26,210 nt of DNA from Melanopsichium pennsylvanicum (GCA_900208305.1 OAPG01000038.1:1-26210), one strand, 5' to 3'. Shown: positions 1-10,610, counted from the stretch's first letter. Numbers and translations: made by a program. Notes: a model not told the origin generated them from the sequence alone.

Positions 1-415
1 TGTACTATCCATTTTATTTTCTTGTGGTACAATTTCTAGTACTAGAAATGCAAATTGAGATAGTCCATATTTGTTTACAGCATTAGCAACTCGTTTATTT
101 CCTGTAAAAGAGAATAGATGCTTATGGAAACGCATATAAAGATTACCTGTAACAGCACTACCTACATAATATTCCCCTGTTACTAGATTAATAATCATAT
201 AAATACCTGAGAAAGATTTAAGAGATTGATAAGCAATCTTTTTTGTATCAGGATTAGTAAGATTTTCAAATAGAAGGCGCTATGCGCGGTTTAATATTCT
301 GTTTATCAAGAATAGATTGTAGACGTGAACTAGGAATAAGAAGAGTAGGAATAGAAAGATATTGAATATTAGTTATATCGATATTATAAAAACACATCCA
401 TTTTTGGCCAATAAA
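1..415 (-). mobile_element. Group I intron cob-i2, left copy, cut by window
   Basis: Mirror of 19557-19971: the exon-proximal part of the intron with the start of the GIY-YIG domain. The catalytic core would lie beyond the window. Confidence 0.9.
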
Positions 416-2345
416 ACCAAGGAAAGCAATAGCCATCATTAGAACTAGAATAATAACTCCAATTGACCATAGTAGTGTTCGTGGTGATTTGTATGATCCA
501 TAGTATAGTCCTCGTCCAATGTGAAGATATACAAAGATAAAGAAAAAGGATGCTGTATTAGCGTGTAGGTATCGAATTAGCCATCCATAGTTAACATCTC
601 GCATAATCAAAGAAAGATACTCACAGAAATTTGTGCGCTAGCTAATAAAATCAAATATTTTATAAAATAATATTTACTTAGCTTTTGTTGTAAATTCATA
701 TCGTTCTTGATAGGATTTACCAGTATCAAGATATCGTGCTACAATTCGAGTTGTACCATTTAGCCCAACACTAGCGGCAGCTTCCGCATTACTCGTAAAA
801 AGACTACCTTTTACTAGCACATTATAATCATAAACCCAAACATTTCGTGTTTTATAAGTTTTAGCAAAATTCAAATTCAAATTCAAATTCAAATTTTGTG
901 ATAGCTCTAGATGAGTCATTTTTGGAGTTAGTGTTACAGGTAGAGAAGTATCAAACAGTGCAATATCAATATTAGGTGTATTAACTTATTTAATTGCTGT
1001 ACTATATCATGATTTATTAACAAAATAAGCAATAGCTACTGCTAGTTTACGTCCTTCTGTTAGATAAATATAACCAAATTTATGTATATATAGTACAATA
1101 CACCAATAATAAAATCAGTTCCTTTTCGTGTTTGGAATGGAAATTGAATAAGAAGATGTGCTAGAATATCATGAAGAGAATCAATATTATTATATTAAAT
1201 AACTAGTACATTAGTATTTTTATTCTATTTTATTTTAGTGATACAGAAAATTGACTAAATTGAAATTCAGTTGATAGTGAAATTATAAAATTTAGAGATT
1301 GAAGCTAGAACATGTGTATTTCGGACATTTTGTACAATTTTAAAGTAAGGAACTAACCAATAAACAAAAATAGTGTTATTAGTGTATTTGGAATTAGTTC
1401 ATAATTAATAGACTGTCGACCTGTATTCATATTTTTAATACTGGTTTTTAGCCATGTTAGATCCGATCCTATAAATACAGAACTTTTATTAATTACTAGC
1501 TTTTTAACTACTTTACAAAAATATAGATAATCGAGATATTTTGTAGTTAGTAGCTTATATTGATCTAGAATAGGAAATAGTATATTAATAAAATCAGCAG
1601 TATTATTAATAACATATACAGCACTATTTTTATTAATAATTACTTTACCTACACCTATAAACTCTTTAATTTTATAAAGAATTTCAATATCATCAATATG
1701 TAGGTTAATTCGGAACATAACACGTAGATACTTACGATCCATAAAAACTTAAAAATTTACGGGCGCATCAATAAATCCAACTAGCCACTGTTTGAATTCT
1801 TCTTTAGTAAAAGTTTTAATCTCTTTTTTATATAGTTAAAGCACGATACTTGACACGCTAAGCTGTGAGATCGTTGCCTTGGACTATATTATCTTTTATT
1901 ATATCAACAATTTATTTTCTTTTTTATTTTTAATAATCTAAGTTTATTTATAAATTAATAAAAGCCTCGCGTGTAGTCTCTGAGGATCCTACTTTCTTAA
2001 ATTTAAGATTTGGTTTCCTGCTGATTGTCCCTTATGATCCTTTAGATTTTTACTTCTTTTTATAAATTAGTACTATATGGCTTAATAGGCTTTCCAGCAT
2101 ATAGCGAAGTTTAATGAGCACATCAATAGGACTTTTAAAAAAGTATGCTCAACACTAATAAATGCTAGATCAACTGATGGTGTATAATGCATAGCTAGAA
2201 ATACTCCTGTAAGAATTTGGATTACTAGACAAGTTCCTAGTAGTGATCCAAAGTTCCACATGTAAGAAATATTCGAAGGTTGTGGACTATCAACTAGGTA
2301 ACTATTAACTAGACCTAGAATAGGATGTGATTTAAGTAGTCGCAT
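416..2345 (-). CDS. cob: cob 5' part (exons 1-2), left-arm copy
   Basis: Mirror copy of cob exon 1 (2145-2345) and exon 2 (416-607) with intron 1 between them. The copy runs into intron 2 and is cut by the window start at position 1, so whether a second complete cob exists cannot be decided here. Coding sequence is identical to the right arm. Confidence 0.93.
608..2144 (-). mobile_element. Group I intron cob-i1, left-arm copy
   Basis: Mirror of 17827-19364, one base shorter because of the T4 run at 658-661 (A5 at 19310-19314 in the right arm). Confidence 0.9.
674..1820 (-). pseudogene. Broken LAGLIDADG-NUMOD1 protein, left-arm copy
   Basis: Mirror copy of 18151-19297 with the same lesions. 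The surviving frames are 1353-1742 (LAGLIDADG part) and 674-919 (NUMOD1 part). Confidence 0.85.
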
Positions 2346-2984
2346 TAACTTTTTTCTTTTTTTTACCTTTCATTTAATATAGTTAAAATATTTTTATCCT
2401 ATTTTATTTATATTATGATAAGGATTTTTCTATTCCATCTTATTGTTATTTACTTATCCTTTCTTTTAATGTACTATATCTTACTAAGATATTCAATATT
2501 TTTAATTTAGAATAGATAAAGAAGTAGAACACTTCTATTATATTCTATGAATTTTTATCCATACTGTTCTGTAAATATACACGACTCTATGGTATATTAC
2601 TATTTCCACTAATTTTAGTCATTCTATTTTTTAGAATAGAATATTTTATAGCTCTTATATAAATTACTATTTTTAAGGCTTATATCATTGATAAGATTCA
2701 ATTATCTCAACACCTATATAAATCATTCAATTAAAAAACAAAATGAATTTCATTTTTTACACTTATATAAAAGTAAAATAATGATAATTATGTTAAGCAT
2801 TTTTTATTATTACAGTTCTGTTCAGTTCAGTTCTGTTCTTTTTCTTTTTTTATAGTTAAGTTAATAAGAGGCCGCGGACTATATTTTATTTTCTTTTATT
2901 TTATTTTAAAATATTCGCCTACGGCTTTCTTTTTTATCCTTTTTTTATTAGAAGAAATTTAAACAGGCTCCTTTAATTTGTATT
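2346..2984. other. trnI-cob intergenic, left copy
   Basis: Mirror of 16987-17625; no gene seen. Confidence 0.7.
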
Positions 2985-3055
2985 TTGTCCTAGAGGAATC
3001 GAACCTCTATAATGTCTTTATCGGAAACACATTCTAACCGTTGAATTAAGGACAA
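2985..3055 (-). tRNA. trnI: tRNA-Ile (GAU), left-arm copy
   Basis: Identical mirror copy of 16916-16986. Confidence 0.96.
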
Positions 3056-3344
3056 TTTAAGTATTTTCTATTCTTATATAATAAAAGTATCTAGCACTAT
3101 TATAAATATTCATTTTTCGTATTAGATGTCCTTTCCCGCGATTTATAGTTATAAAAATCTTTCCCGCACCTATAAAATCTTCTATTTTTATTGGCGCATT
3201 TAACTAGTTAAATTTAGTTGACCGAACATTCGGCAAAAATATTCATATTCATATTCATATTCATATTCTATTTTTTATAGGCGCAATCACATATTTTAGT
3301 AGGGGGACAAATATTCGATTCGATTCACCGTAGATTTCTCTATA

Positions 3345-4181
3345 TTAGCTTCCCCACCAGTATACTGAGATGAATAGGAATAGCCAAACAACATCAACAA
3401 AGTGCCAGTATAGGATTGATGCTTCAAATCCTAGGTGGTGGTGGTCTGTTAGATGGTAACTTAGCATTCGGAAGAATGCTACTGCGATAAAGGCAGTACC
3501 AATAATTACATGTACACCATGGAATCCAGTTGAAAAGAAGAATGTTGATCCAAATACACCATCAGCAATTGTAAATCCAGCATTTACATACTCGATACCT
3601 TGACAGATTGTAAATAGAACAGCAAAGATTAGTGTCATTAGTGTTCCTAGGATAGCACCTCGTCGGTTACCTTCAATTACAGAGTGGTGTGCATATGTAA
3701 CAGTAGCTCCTGATGATAGTAGTAGAATAGTATTTAGTAGTGGTAGCTCGAATGCATTAATTGTAGCGATACCAACTGGTGGCCATTGAGCTCCTAGTTC
3801 TACTGTTGGTGATAGACTTGAGTGGAAGAATGCCCAGAACACTGAGATAAAGAAGAATACCTCTGAGATAATAAATAGAGCAACACCCATAGTAATTCCT
3901 TTTTGTACTAGGATTGTATGATCTCCAAGGAATGTTCCTTCTGCTACTACATCTCGGAACCATAGAGTCATAGCTGCAACTGTTGTTGCTAGCCCGATTC
4001 CAACTAGTAGAGCTCCTGAACCTCCAAGAGGGTTAGCGTAACCGTTAAAGTACATTACTGCTGCTGAAGTTGGAATTAGAAGTCCAAATGATGTTAGTAG
4101 TGGCCATGGACTAGGTGTAACTAGATGGAATGGCTGAAATTGAAATTGTGTTCGTGATAGTGTTGTGTTTTGTGTGTTCAT
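3345..4181 (-). CDS. cox3: Cytochrome c oxidase subunit 3, left-arm copy
   Basis: Complete mirror copy of 15789-16625 with an identical 278-aa product. If the inverted repeat is real, cox3 is present twice per genome and the copies are kept identical. Confidence 0.97.
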   Translation of the reverse strand: MNTQNTTLSRTQFQFQPFHLVTPSPWPLLTSFGLLIPTSAAVMYFNGYANPLGGSGALLVGIGLATTVAAMTLWFRDVVAEGTFLGDHTILVQKGITMGVALFIISEVFFFISVFWAFFHSSLSPTVELGAQWPPVGIATINAFELPLLNTILLLSSGATVTYAHHSVIEGNRRGAILGTLMTLIFAVLFTICQGIEYVNAGFTIADGVFGSTFFFSTGFHGVHVIIGTAFIAVAFFRMLSYHLTDHHHLGFEASILYWHFVDVVWLFLFISVYWWGS

Positions 4182-5289
4182 TGTTAATTTGTATATATTA
4201 TAAAAGGATGTTAATTTTGCGCTTGCGCGCGGTCATATTATTTATAATCTTTATATTCCTTTTTGATTACAGCGTTAATGCTCTCATTACCTATTTTATA
4301 GGCCCGGCCGATTAAATAGGATTATAAGTAATACGCCCTATAAAAATCATAGATTTTTATTGTGCGATATATTTTCTACATATATAAATCTATATAGGTT
4401 ATATATCTATATTAAAAGAATTCTTTTTCATATATCAATAATATACCTTTAAATTACTATATAATATATATAGACTATACATATTATATTTATAGACGCA
4501 ACGTACTAAAGTTAGTAATTCAATGAAAATTTCTTATGTATATATTAAATGTTTACTTCAAACAATTTAATAATTACAATATTACATCGTTATAAAATTG
4601 TATTTACATTTTTCGCATACCTTATAAATTTTATCTGTTGACGCTTGTTTAATTGAAATTGAATAGGCCATAGTATTTGTATTATTCAAAATCTAGTAAG
4701 ATTAGTAAGAGTATATATACAAATAGAGGACACTACTATAATATCAGATTTTTATAACTGCAGCACACCTACTTTCTTCAGATATAAAAGAAACTTTTTC
4801 TTTTTCGAACGCATTTTAAAGGACCGGTACTATTACAATACTAATTATATATATAAATATTTATATATATAAAATGAAATTAATTATAGTAGATCTTTTA
4901 ATACAAATTAATGCATAGGTCCGATCCCTAAATAAGTTAGCATAAAATGAAAATTTATAGATGTCTTCTCCGTTAATTTTACTATATAATAGCTGGTATT
5001 TATTTATTATATTCCTAGATAATAAAATTTTGATTACTTAATAAGGCAAGAAAATTAGAATACGAAAACACAAAAAAAGACCGGTATGTTTTCTTTTTAA
5101 AATTACGCTTACCGATTCCTATATAAATAATTATATATATAGGAGATATATTTATATATCATAGTGAAATAACAAAAATAGTTTCTTTCAGTCTATTTTT
5201 TATTAACGCCAGCATAAAAAGTAAACGCTACGAAAATGTTTATTCTATATATGAAATAAATCCGCGCGCAAGCGAAAAATTAATTGAAA
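4182..5289. other. Gene-free stretch upstream of cox3, left copy
   Basis: Mirror of 14681-15788; no recognised gene. Confidence 0.6.
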
Positions 5290-5374
5290 GGACGTGTGAC
5301 AGAGTGGTTTAATGTACCTGGCTTGAGTCTAGGAGTTCTTACCGAGAACCGGGAGTTCGAATCTCCCCGCGTCC
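5290..5374 (+). tRNA. trnS: tRNA-Ser (UGA), left-arm copy
   Basis: Identical mirror copy of 14596-14680, on the plus strand. Confidence 0.95.
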
Positions 5375-5946
5375 GTACACACAAATCCATTTTATTTTGA
5401 CTAAAATCTTCGCCTACGCCTTCTTTTTTGTTAGCGGCTATTTTTTACGGAGAAAAAAAAAAGAAGAGATTTAATACTGTTATTTTATATCTGCATACAA
5501 TAAACATCCTTCGGGCGTTTTATTATAAATAAGTTTAATTTGACAACTAATTATAATAGATATTCATAATTAACCATGAAAACACTAAACACAAAACACA
5601 TGGCTACTTAAATATCCGGCATAAAATATCTACGATATTTTCTTAGCAGCATATAAGAAGAGAGTCCTACATTTTAGATTTTATAGTATATTATCTTGTC
5701 GCGCCAGCGCAGCGCCACCACATAAAAATTTATTTCTTTTTATTAGCGCATTCCTTTTTTCTTCTTTTTTCCTACGAGAAAATTCTAGAAAAAAGAAAGA
5801 AAATATTCTATTTTACCTCTATTAGATATCCTATTTATAAAAAAAAAGATAGATTCTATTTTATAGGCACGGCATAAAAGTTAAATAAATATCTATTTAA
5901 CGTAGTGTAAACACAGCTATCTATTAGAAAATAAACTTTTTCTTTT
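5375..5946. other. Intergenic with GC-rich mini-elements, left copy
   Basis: Mirror of 14024-14595, with the same three GC-rich elements (about 5403-5425, 5700-5716 and 5850-5878). Confidence 0.7.
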
Positions 5947-6029
5947 TGCAGATGTGAGATTCGAACTCACCACGGCATACAGCCAATGCTTTTACAGAGC
6001 ACCGCCCCAACCAATAGAGCATATCTGCA
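5947..6029 (-). tRNA. trnY: tRNA-Tyr (GUA), left-arm copy
   Basis: Identical mirror copy of 13941-14023. Confidence 0.96.
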
Positions 6030-6417
6030 TTATTTAACATAATGGGGTTATAAAGATAGAAAAAAAACGAAACTTTACTTTTTTGGGGTGGGCCCCTATT
6101 ACTTATTCATATACCTATATATATAAACAATCTGGTTACATTGTTGGTCGTTATATTAAATATATTAATACTCTTTTTTTAATATGATTAACATGCAAAT
6201 ATACTAAAATGAAATAACAAGAAAGAGAAAGGAGTGTTCCACTTCGTTTATCGAGGACTATCTAAAATGTTTATGTTTTATTATATAAAAACATTTTGCT
6301 CTATTAAAATATTCGATTTTTATTACCAGTATATATATTAATATATTCATTATTTTTAACTAGAATTTAATTTAACTAAACTTTTTATTAATTACTACTC
6401 AACTCTATACTTTTTAT
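6030..6417. other. Intergenic, left-arm copy
   Basis: Mirror of 13553-13940; no gene seen. Confidence 0.7.
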
Positions 6418-6488
6418 GCCTCAAACTGGAATCGAACCAATCCGTTAGAAGCTTCAGTTCTATGCTCTACCATCTAAGCTATTGAGGC
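6418..6488 (-). tRNA. trnF: tRNA-Phe (GAA), left-arm copy
   Basis: Identical mirror copy of 13482-13552. Confidence 0.96.
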
Positions 6489-6635
6489 TTATATATTTTA
6501 TATATTAGTATATTATTGTAATATACAAGTAAATTATATAAGGACCGTACTTATAGAATATTGTAATTTATATGAACCAGAAAAAGGGTTAAAAATGCTA
6601 CGCATTTTTTAGTACTTTTAATAATAGATATTTTT

Positions 6636-6708
6636 GGAGAGAACAGGACTCGAACCTGCATCAGCATCCTTGCAAAGGAAGTATACTAACCAATTGTAAT
6701 ATCTCCCC
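6636..6708 (-). tRNA. trnA: tRNA-Ala (UGC), left-arm copy
   Basis: Identical mirror copy of 13262-13334, with the same anticodon-stem mismatch. Confidence 0.93.
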
Positions 6709-7399
6709 AAATTTCATAAGACTATACCTATATAGTAAATAAAATAGAATAATATAAAGAAACTATAATGTGTCAATAAAATAGTCTATTTTTTATAGTA
6801 ATAGTAAACACAAAAATAGAATATTCACTCGAACTTATATAAAAAAGAACTCTTTTTTTACTACTAAATTAAAAAGTAGTGCAAAGGTAGTACACTAAAT
6901 AACTATACTATGCCTTCTATTCAATATGAAAATATCTTGTATCCCTTTATAACTCGCTATTATAAAAAATGAGAAGAGAAATACATATATCTAGTAATAA
7001 AACTAGTAATTATATGAACGGTAAATTCTTTTAAAATTCCTAATACATGGTACAAATTATGAATAGGATAATTAGAATTGTATGTGAAATTTTATAAGAT
7101 AAGCTCCGGAAAAGATGTTTGAAATCCTTTTCTTTTTTCCCCTTCTTAAAAAAAGTAGGCGCCAATTAAAATATTCTATTTTATTTCTTAAGGGGGTAAA
7201 TTAAAGTTTGATAAATAATTAAGGAACAAAGATAGTATTCATCTCCTGGTATATAGTGTGTAAAAAGGAATAGAATACCTTAAAATACACCGCCATTGAT
7301 GAAATGATTTTAATTATTATTAAAAAAATATTATAGTACATAAATTTATAGCTATTATCATTGTTGATATTTTTGTTTATCAATATAATTTGTGGTATT
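6709..7399. other. Intergenic, left-arm copy
   Basis: Mirror of 12571-13261. No recognised gene except the possible tail of frame E (7219 to about 7405, minus). Confidence 0.6.
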
Positions 7400-7687
7400 T
7401 TATGTACAAATACAAATACAAATACAAATACAAATACAAATACAAATACAAATACAAATACAAATACAAATACAAATACCGACCTGTTTACTGAAGATAA
7501 ACTGTCCTTTAGTAAAATAACTAAGAATAGATTGAATTGCAAATGAAATTACTAGAATAAGTAGAGAATAAAATACTAGTTTAACAACAGTATTATATGC
7601 GTTAAACATTTCAATATTTATAATAATTCCTGTAGAAAGATCACCGATTAGGACTAGGTTTATAATAAAACCACTTGACTTTTTCAC
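7400..7687 (-). CDS. Unknown frame E, left-arm copy
   Basis: Mirror copy of 12283-12570, ending in the same hexanucleotide repeat (7406-7479). Confidence 0.35.
   Translation of the reverse strand: MKKSSGFIINLVLIGDLSTGIIINIEMFNAYNTVVKLVFYSLLILVISFAIQSILSYFTKGQFIFSKQVGICICICICICICICICICICICICT
7406..7479. repeat. (AAATAC)n microsatellite, left-arm copy
   Basis: Reverse complement of the 12491-12564 repeat, about 12 units. Confidence 0.97.
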
Positions 7688-7816
7688 AAATAGTCCAATA
7701 GCGGACGTGCGCGTATTCTATTTTAGTGGGCGGATAAGTAAAATATACTCGATAAATACCAATAAAACATAGTAGTACGATTTTAAATCCCTTTTTGGTA
7801 AATTTGTACAGGATTA

Positions 7817-8002
7817 TTAACAATAACATATCGAACACAAGCATCTGTAGAAAAGATTGTATAGCGCTTTTAGTGCATTATTAAACTCGTTAGCAATATC
7901 AGAAAAAATAGGGTAATAAATGTAAAGACATAGACTAGATACTAGGAGAACAATAAACAGAAAAATAAGAACTACTTTGTTAATTGAAATAAGATTTAGC
8001 AT
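7817..8002 (-). CDS. Unknown frame D, left-arm copy
   Basis: Mirror copy of 11968-12153 with the same apparent frameshift. Confidence 0.35.
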   Translation of the reverse strand: MLNLISINKVVLIFLFIVLLVSSLCLYIYYPIFSDIANEFNNALKALYNLFYRCLCSICYC

Positions 8003-8023
8003 TAGCCATTAACTATATTCTGA

Positions 8024-8445
8024 TTAATTAGCTTCACTCTCTTTTAGTTCACTTACCGATGATGTACTAATTTTACTAAAATAATTTTAAGAATATAGCA
8101 TAAAACTACAAATTAGAAAATATAATCCTGCTGTTGCTATAATATAAACTACAAAATTTAGAATCGTAAAAAAGAAAGCCGCGCGCAAGCGCAAAAGAAA
8201 TCAAGTACATCTACATCTCTATTAGATGGTAGTCGATTACTGTCATTCGATTCCATCCAATTTAGCAGAAACGAATAAATAGAATCTAGAAAACTAGTTG
8301 AATCTTCTAGAGGAGAGTGGATACTGTAACTGGTATTACTATTGTTACTGTTATCAGTATTATTATCTGTATTGATATCTGGCTTAGGTGTAATCAGCTT
8401 GTTAGCACTGTTAGTATATATATATGGCTCTGTAGTATAAATTTG
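8024..8445 (-). pseudogene. Unknown frame C, left-arm copy
   Basis: Mirror of 11525-11946, including the GC-rich element (here 8179-8193) that breaks the frame. Confidence 0.35.
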
Positions 8446-8539
8446 TTATTAATATAGCGAGCCGTATCCCTAAAGAATCACACTTCGGTTAAGAAACCGC
8501 TGACCATCAAAATAGTGCTGTATAACCTAGTGCAGTACC

Positions 8540-8764
8540 CTAAAATTTATATCCTAGTCCTCGTGGTGAAGAGGAAGACCATAGCTTATTAATAAGAAAT
8601 GGTATCGTAGATGGTATTAGATAATCTACAGGTACATTATAAACTGTATATTTAGTAAAAGCACTTGACACCTCTGCAATCGCAGCACCTGTTGTATCCT
8701 GATTTGATTGTGGTGCCAGTTCTTTAGTCATCTCATAAATTTTCTCATAAAAAAACAAAAACAA
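8540..8764 (-). CDS. Unknown frame B, left-arm copy
   Basis: Mirror copy of 11206-11430 with an identical translation and the same stops downstream. Confidence 0.4.
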   Translation of the reverse strand: MFLFFYEKIYEMTKELAPQSNQDTTGAAIAEVSSAFTKYTVYNVPVDYLIPSTIPFLINKLWSSSSPRGLGYKF

Positions 8765-8812
8765 AAAAAACTTTTCGTTAGGTACTTTTATTCCTGTTGA
8801 ACTAGAACTAAT

Positions 8813-9052
8813 TTACATATTTTTTATTGTTTCCTCTGCACGATATACAGCTTCAGCAATAAAGATGAGATTAAGTAGCATCCAAATTACATATAGAATT
8901 AAAAAAAAAACAAACAAAAAAAAAATAGGAATAGGCGACATAATTAGTTTAAGCATAGCATAAGTAATTTTGTTTATAGTTCCTGTAATTCCACCTATAC
9001 TGTAACAATGTTTTGCTCCAATAGAAATGTTGTAAAAAATAAATACAAACAT
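8813..9052 (-). CDS. Unknown membrane frame A, left-arm copy
   Basis: Encodes the same 79 residues as 10918-11157. Because the arms are copies, the identity gives no independent support for coding. Confidence 0.45.
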   Translation of the reverse strand: MFVFIFYNISIGAKHCYSIGGITGTINKITYAMLKLIMSPIPIFFLFVFFLILYVIWMLLNLIFIAEAVYRAEETIKNM

Positions 9053-9271
9053 AAGTACTTAACATATTAGTACTGCTTGTGTATATTCTTTTTTAGAAAA
9101 ATTGCAAAAATATCTTTCGAAATATCTCCGACAAAATTACAAGAATCGTTACAGAATGTCATACTATTTACAATCAGCTCCATTGGCATTAGTACTTTAA
9201 ATGCTCTTGTCAAAAAAGTATCCCGTATTTACTTAATTTTGGTATACCTATATATAGGTATATAATTACAC

Positions 9272-9359
9272 GGACAAAAGGAGATTCGAACTCCTAAGGA
9301 AGTTTTTTATATTCCAGACAATTAGCAATCGCCTACACCTCGCCAATAGCGGTTTGTCC
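9272..9359 (-). tRNA. trnS: tRNA-Ser (GCU), left-arm copy
   Basis: Mirror copy of the gene at 10611-10698, with the same short, non-standard D arm. Confidence 0.85.
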
Positions 9360-9377
9360 ATAAGTAACCTATATAAA

Positions 9378-9450
9378 GAAGGTATAACTCAGTTGGTTAG
9401 AGTGCGATACTTTTAATATCGACGTCGTAGGTTCGAGCCCTACTATCTTC
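9378..9450 (+). tRNA. trnK: tRNA-Lys (UUU), left-arm copy
   Basis: Identical mirror copy of the gene at 10520-10592, here on the plus strand. One of two tRNAs per arm that point toward the spacer. Confidence 0.96.
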
Positions 9451-9460
9451 ATATATTTTC

Positions 9461-9530
9461 TAGGATGAGTTGAATCGAACAACTATTTTCCCCACCAAAA
9501 GAGGAAGTCTTTCCTTTAGACGACATCCTA
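9461..9530 (-). tRNA. trnQ: tRNA-Gln (UUG), left-arm copy
   Basis: Identical mirror copy of the gene at 10440-10509. The diverged inner end of the arm begins just beyond it, but the tRNA itself is conserved. Confidence 0.95.
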
Positions 9531-9666
9531 CTTTACTAGTATTCTTATTTTCATACTAATATAGTATTATAGTGTAACTATTTTTTTTTTTTTCAACCAT
9601 TCCATACTACTAAAATCGAAGAATTTTATAAACCGGGGAAAAATCAATATTTATCAGGGCAATGAA

Positions 9667-9667
<1 letters not shown>

Positions 9668-9717
<50 letters not shown>

Positions 9718-9736
9718 CATAATATCAGCCTATTTA

Positions 9737-9790
<54 letters not shown>

Positions 9791-9795
9791 CTAGG

Positions 9796-9838
<43 letters not shown>
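9668..9838. repeat. Poly-A / poly-T / poly-A block
   Basis: Three runs: 49 A (9668-9716), 44 T (9745-9788) and 41 A (9798-9838), separated by 28 and 9 bases. The first and second, or second and third, could fold into perfect A/T hairpins. Runs of this length are unusual even in AT-rich mitochondrial DNA and could be an assembly or base-calling artefact at a difficult junction. Confidence 0.95.
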
Positions 9839-9842
<4 letters not shown>

Positions 9843-10036
9843 TATAATCTTATTATATTCAAATAATTCAACTTGTGTCTGGAAAAGTTATTTGTTAGTT
9901 CATATTATAAATAAATAAGCTATATACATTAATAGAAATAATAATAAAATAGTTGTAGTAGTATCAGTATAAAACGTATTAAAGGTGCTATAGAAAACGA
10001 TTAATTATAGTGATTATCTATTTATAGGCGCGGTAG

Positions 10037-10095
10037 AAAATAAAAATAAAAATAAAAATAAAAATAAAAATAAAAATAAAAACAAAAACAAAAAT
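10037..10095. repeat. A-rich hexanucleotide microsatellite
   Basis: Tandem AAAAAT units, shifting to AAAAAC at the right end, inside the spacer. No gene. Confidence 0.9.
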
Positions 10096-10127
10096 TTTGT
10101 TGTTTTCTTGCGCATACTTTTTAATAA

Positions 10128-10176
10128 AATCTTCGCCTACGGCTGCATACGGCTGCCTACGGCTGCCTACGGCTTT
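10128..10176. repeat. Tandem expansion of GC-rich family 2 motif
   Basis: The motif CTTCGCCTACGGC is followed by repeated (CTACGG)CTGC units. The reverse complement of the unexpanded motif, GCCGTAGGCGAA, occurs singly elsewhere in the window (around 14549, 17045 and 24294). Here it has expanded in tandem. Confidence 0.85.
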
Positions 10177-10270
10177 GTTCTTTTTTCTCCCGAAAAAAAG
10201 TAGCCCTAAAAGTATTCTATTTTTATAAGCCCACTATAATTATCAAGTTATTTTTTATAAATAGGGAATG

Positions 10271-10294
10271 TAGGATGTCATCTAAAGGAAATAC
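10271..10294 (+). pseudogene. 5' half of tRNA-Gln, partial copy
   Basis: Matches the acceptor strand and D arm of the tRNA-Gln gene at 10440 with two substitutions. The anticodon arm, T arm and 3' acceptor strand are missing, so this cannot be a functional tRNA. It lies just outside the right arm and has no counterpart in the left arm. Confidence 0.8.
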
Positions 10295-10439
10295 ATCATT
10301 GCCCTGATAAAATATTAGATTTTATCCCCGGTTTATAAAATTCTTCGATTTTAGTAGGTAATGAGAATGGTTGAAAAAAAACAAAAATAGTTACACTAGT
10401 AAATACTATATTAGTATGAAAATAAGAATACTAGTAAAG

Positions 10440-10509
10440 TAGGATGTCGTCTAAAGGAAAGACTTCCTCTTTTGGTGGGGAAAATAGTTGTTCGATTCAA
10501 CTCATCCTA
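10440..10509 (+). tRNA. trnQ: tRNA-Gln (anticodon UUG)
   Basis: 70-nt cloverleaf. The acceptor strands TAGGATG and CATCCTA pair perfectly. D stem GTCT/AGAC, anticodon stem TCCTC/GGGGA with loop TTTTGGT (anticodon TTG, reading CAA/CAG), and T arm AGTTG-TTCGATT-CAACT are all present. First gene of the right arm after the spacer; mirror copy at 9461-9530. Confidence 0.95.
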
Positions 10510-10519
10510 GAAAATATAT

Positions 10520-10592
10520 GAAGATAGTAGGGCTCGAACCTACGACGTCGATATTAAAAGTATCGCACTCTAACCAACTGAGTTATACCTTC
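10520..10592 (-). tRNA. trnK: tRNA-Lys (anticodon UUU)
   Basis: 73-nt cloverleaf read on the minus strand, opposite to its neighbours tRNA-Gln and tRNA-Ser. Acceptor GAAGGTA/TATCTTC, D stem ACTC/GAGT, anticodon stem CGATA/TATCG with loop CTTTTAA (anticodon TTT), T stem GTAGG/CCTAC. All stems pair. Confidence 0.96.
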
Positions 10593-10610
10593 TTTATATA
10601 GGTTACTTAT

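Larger units (their letters stand above)
1..9664. repeat. Left arm of giant inverted repeat
   Basis: This is the reverse complement of about 10300-19971. Coordinates pair as left + right = 19970 for most of the arm, 19971 outside the 3302-3306 G run and 19972 outside the 658-661 T run. Those two offsets are the only differences I found across most of the arm: G5 against C6 at 16664-16669, and T4 against A5 at 19310-19314. The inner end, about 9540-9664, is visibly diverged. The arm carries cox3, the 5' part of cob, eight tRNA genes and the unknown membrane frames. It is cut by the window start, so its true outer end is unknown. Confidence 0.97.
9665..10299. other. Spacer between the inverted-repeat arms
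   Basis: About 635 bp with no gene. From left to right it holds three very long homopolymers (A at 9668-9716, T at 9745-9788, A at 9798-9838) and AT-rich unique DNA (9839-10030). These are followed by an A-rich microsatellite (about 10037-10095), a tandem expansion of a GC-rich CTACGGCTGC motif (about 10128-10176), a family-3 type element near 10199-10235, and a 24-nt copy of the 5' half of tRNA-Gln (10271-10294). If the molecule has a terminal hairpin or a divergent promoter or origin, it would be here, but no specific signal is recognised. Confidence 0.8.

Noticed and set aside
4130..4315. 61-codon frame antisense to the cox3 5' end (mirror 15655-15840)
   Set aside because: It lies on the opposite strand of the conserved cox3 start and leader; its peptide is only an antisense shadow.
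9662..9847. Lys/Phe-rich frame in the spacer
   Set aside because: It encodes only the poly-A and poly-T runs.
10037..10176. Possible CRISPR-like array
   Set aside because: The repeats are contiguous tandem hexa- and decanucleotides without unique spacers, and this is organelle DNA.
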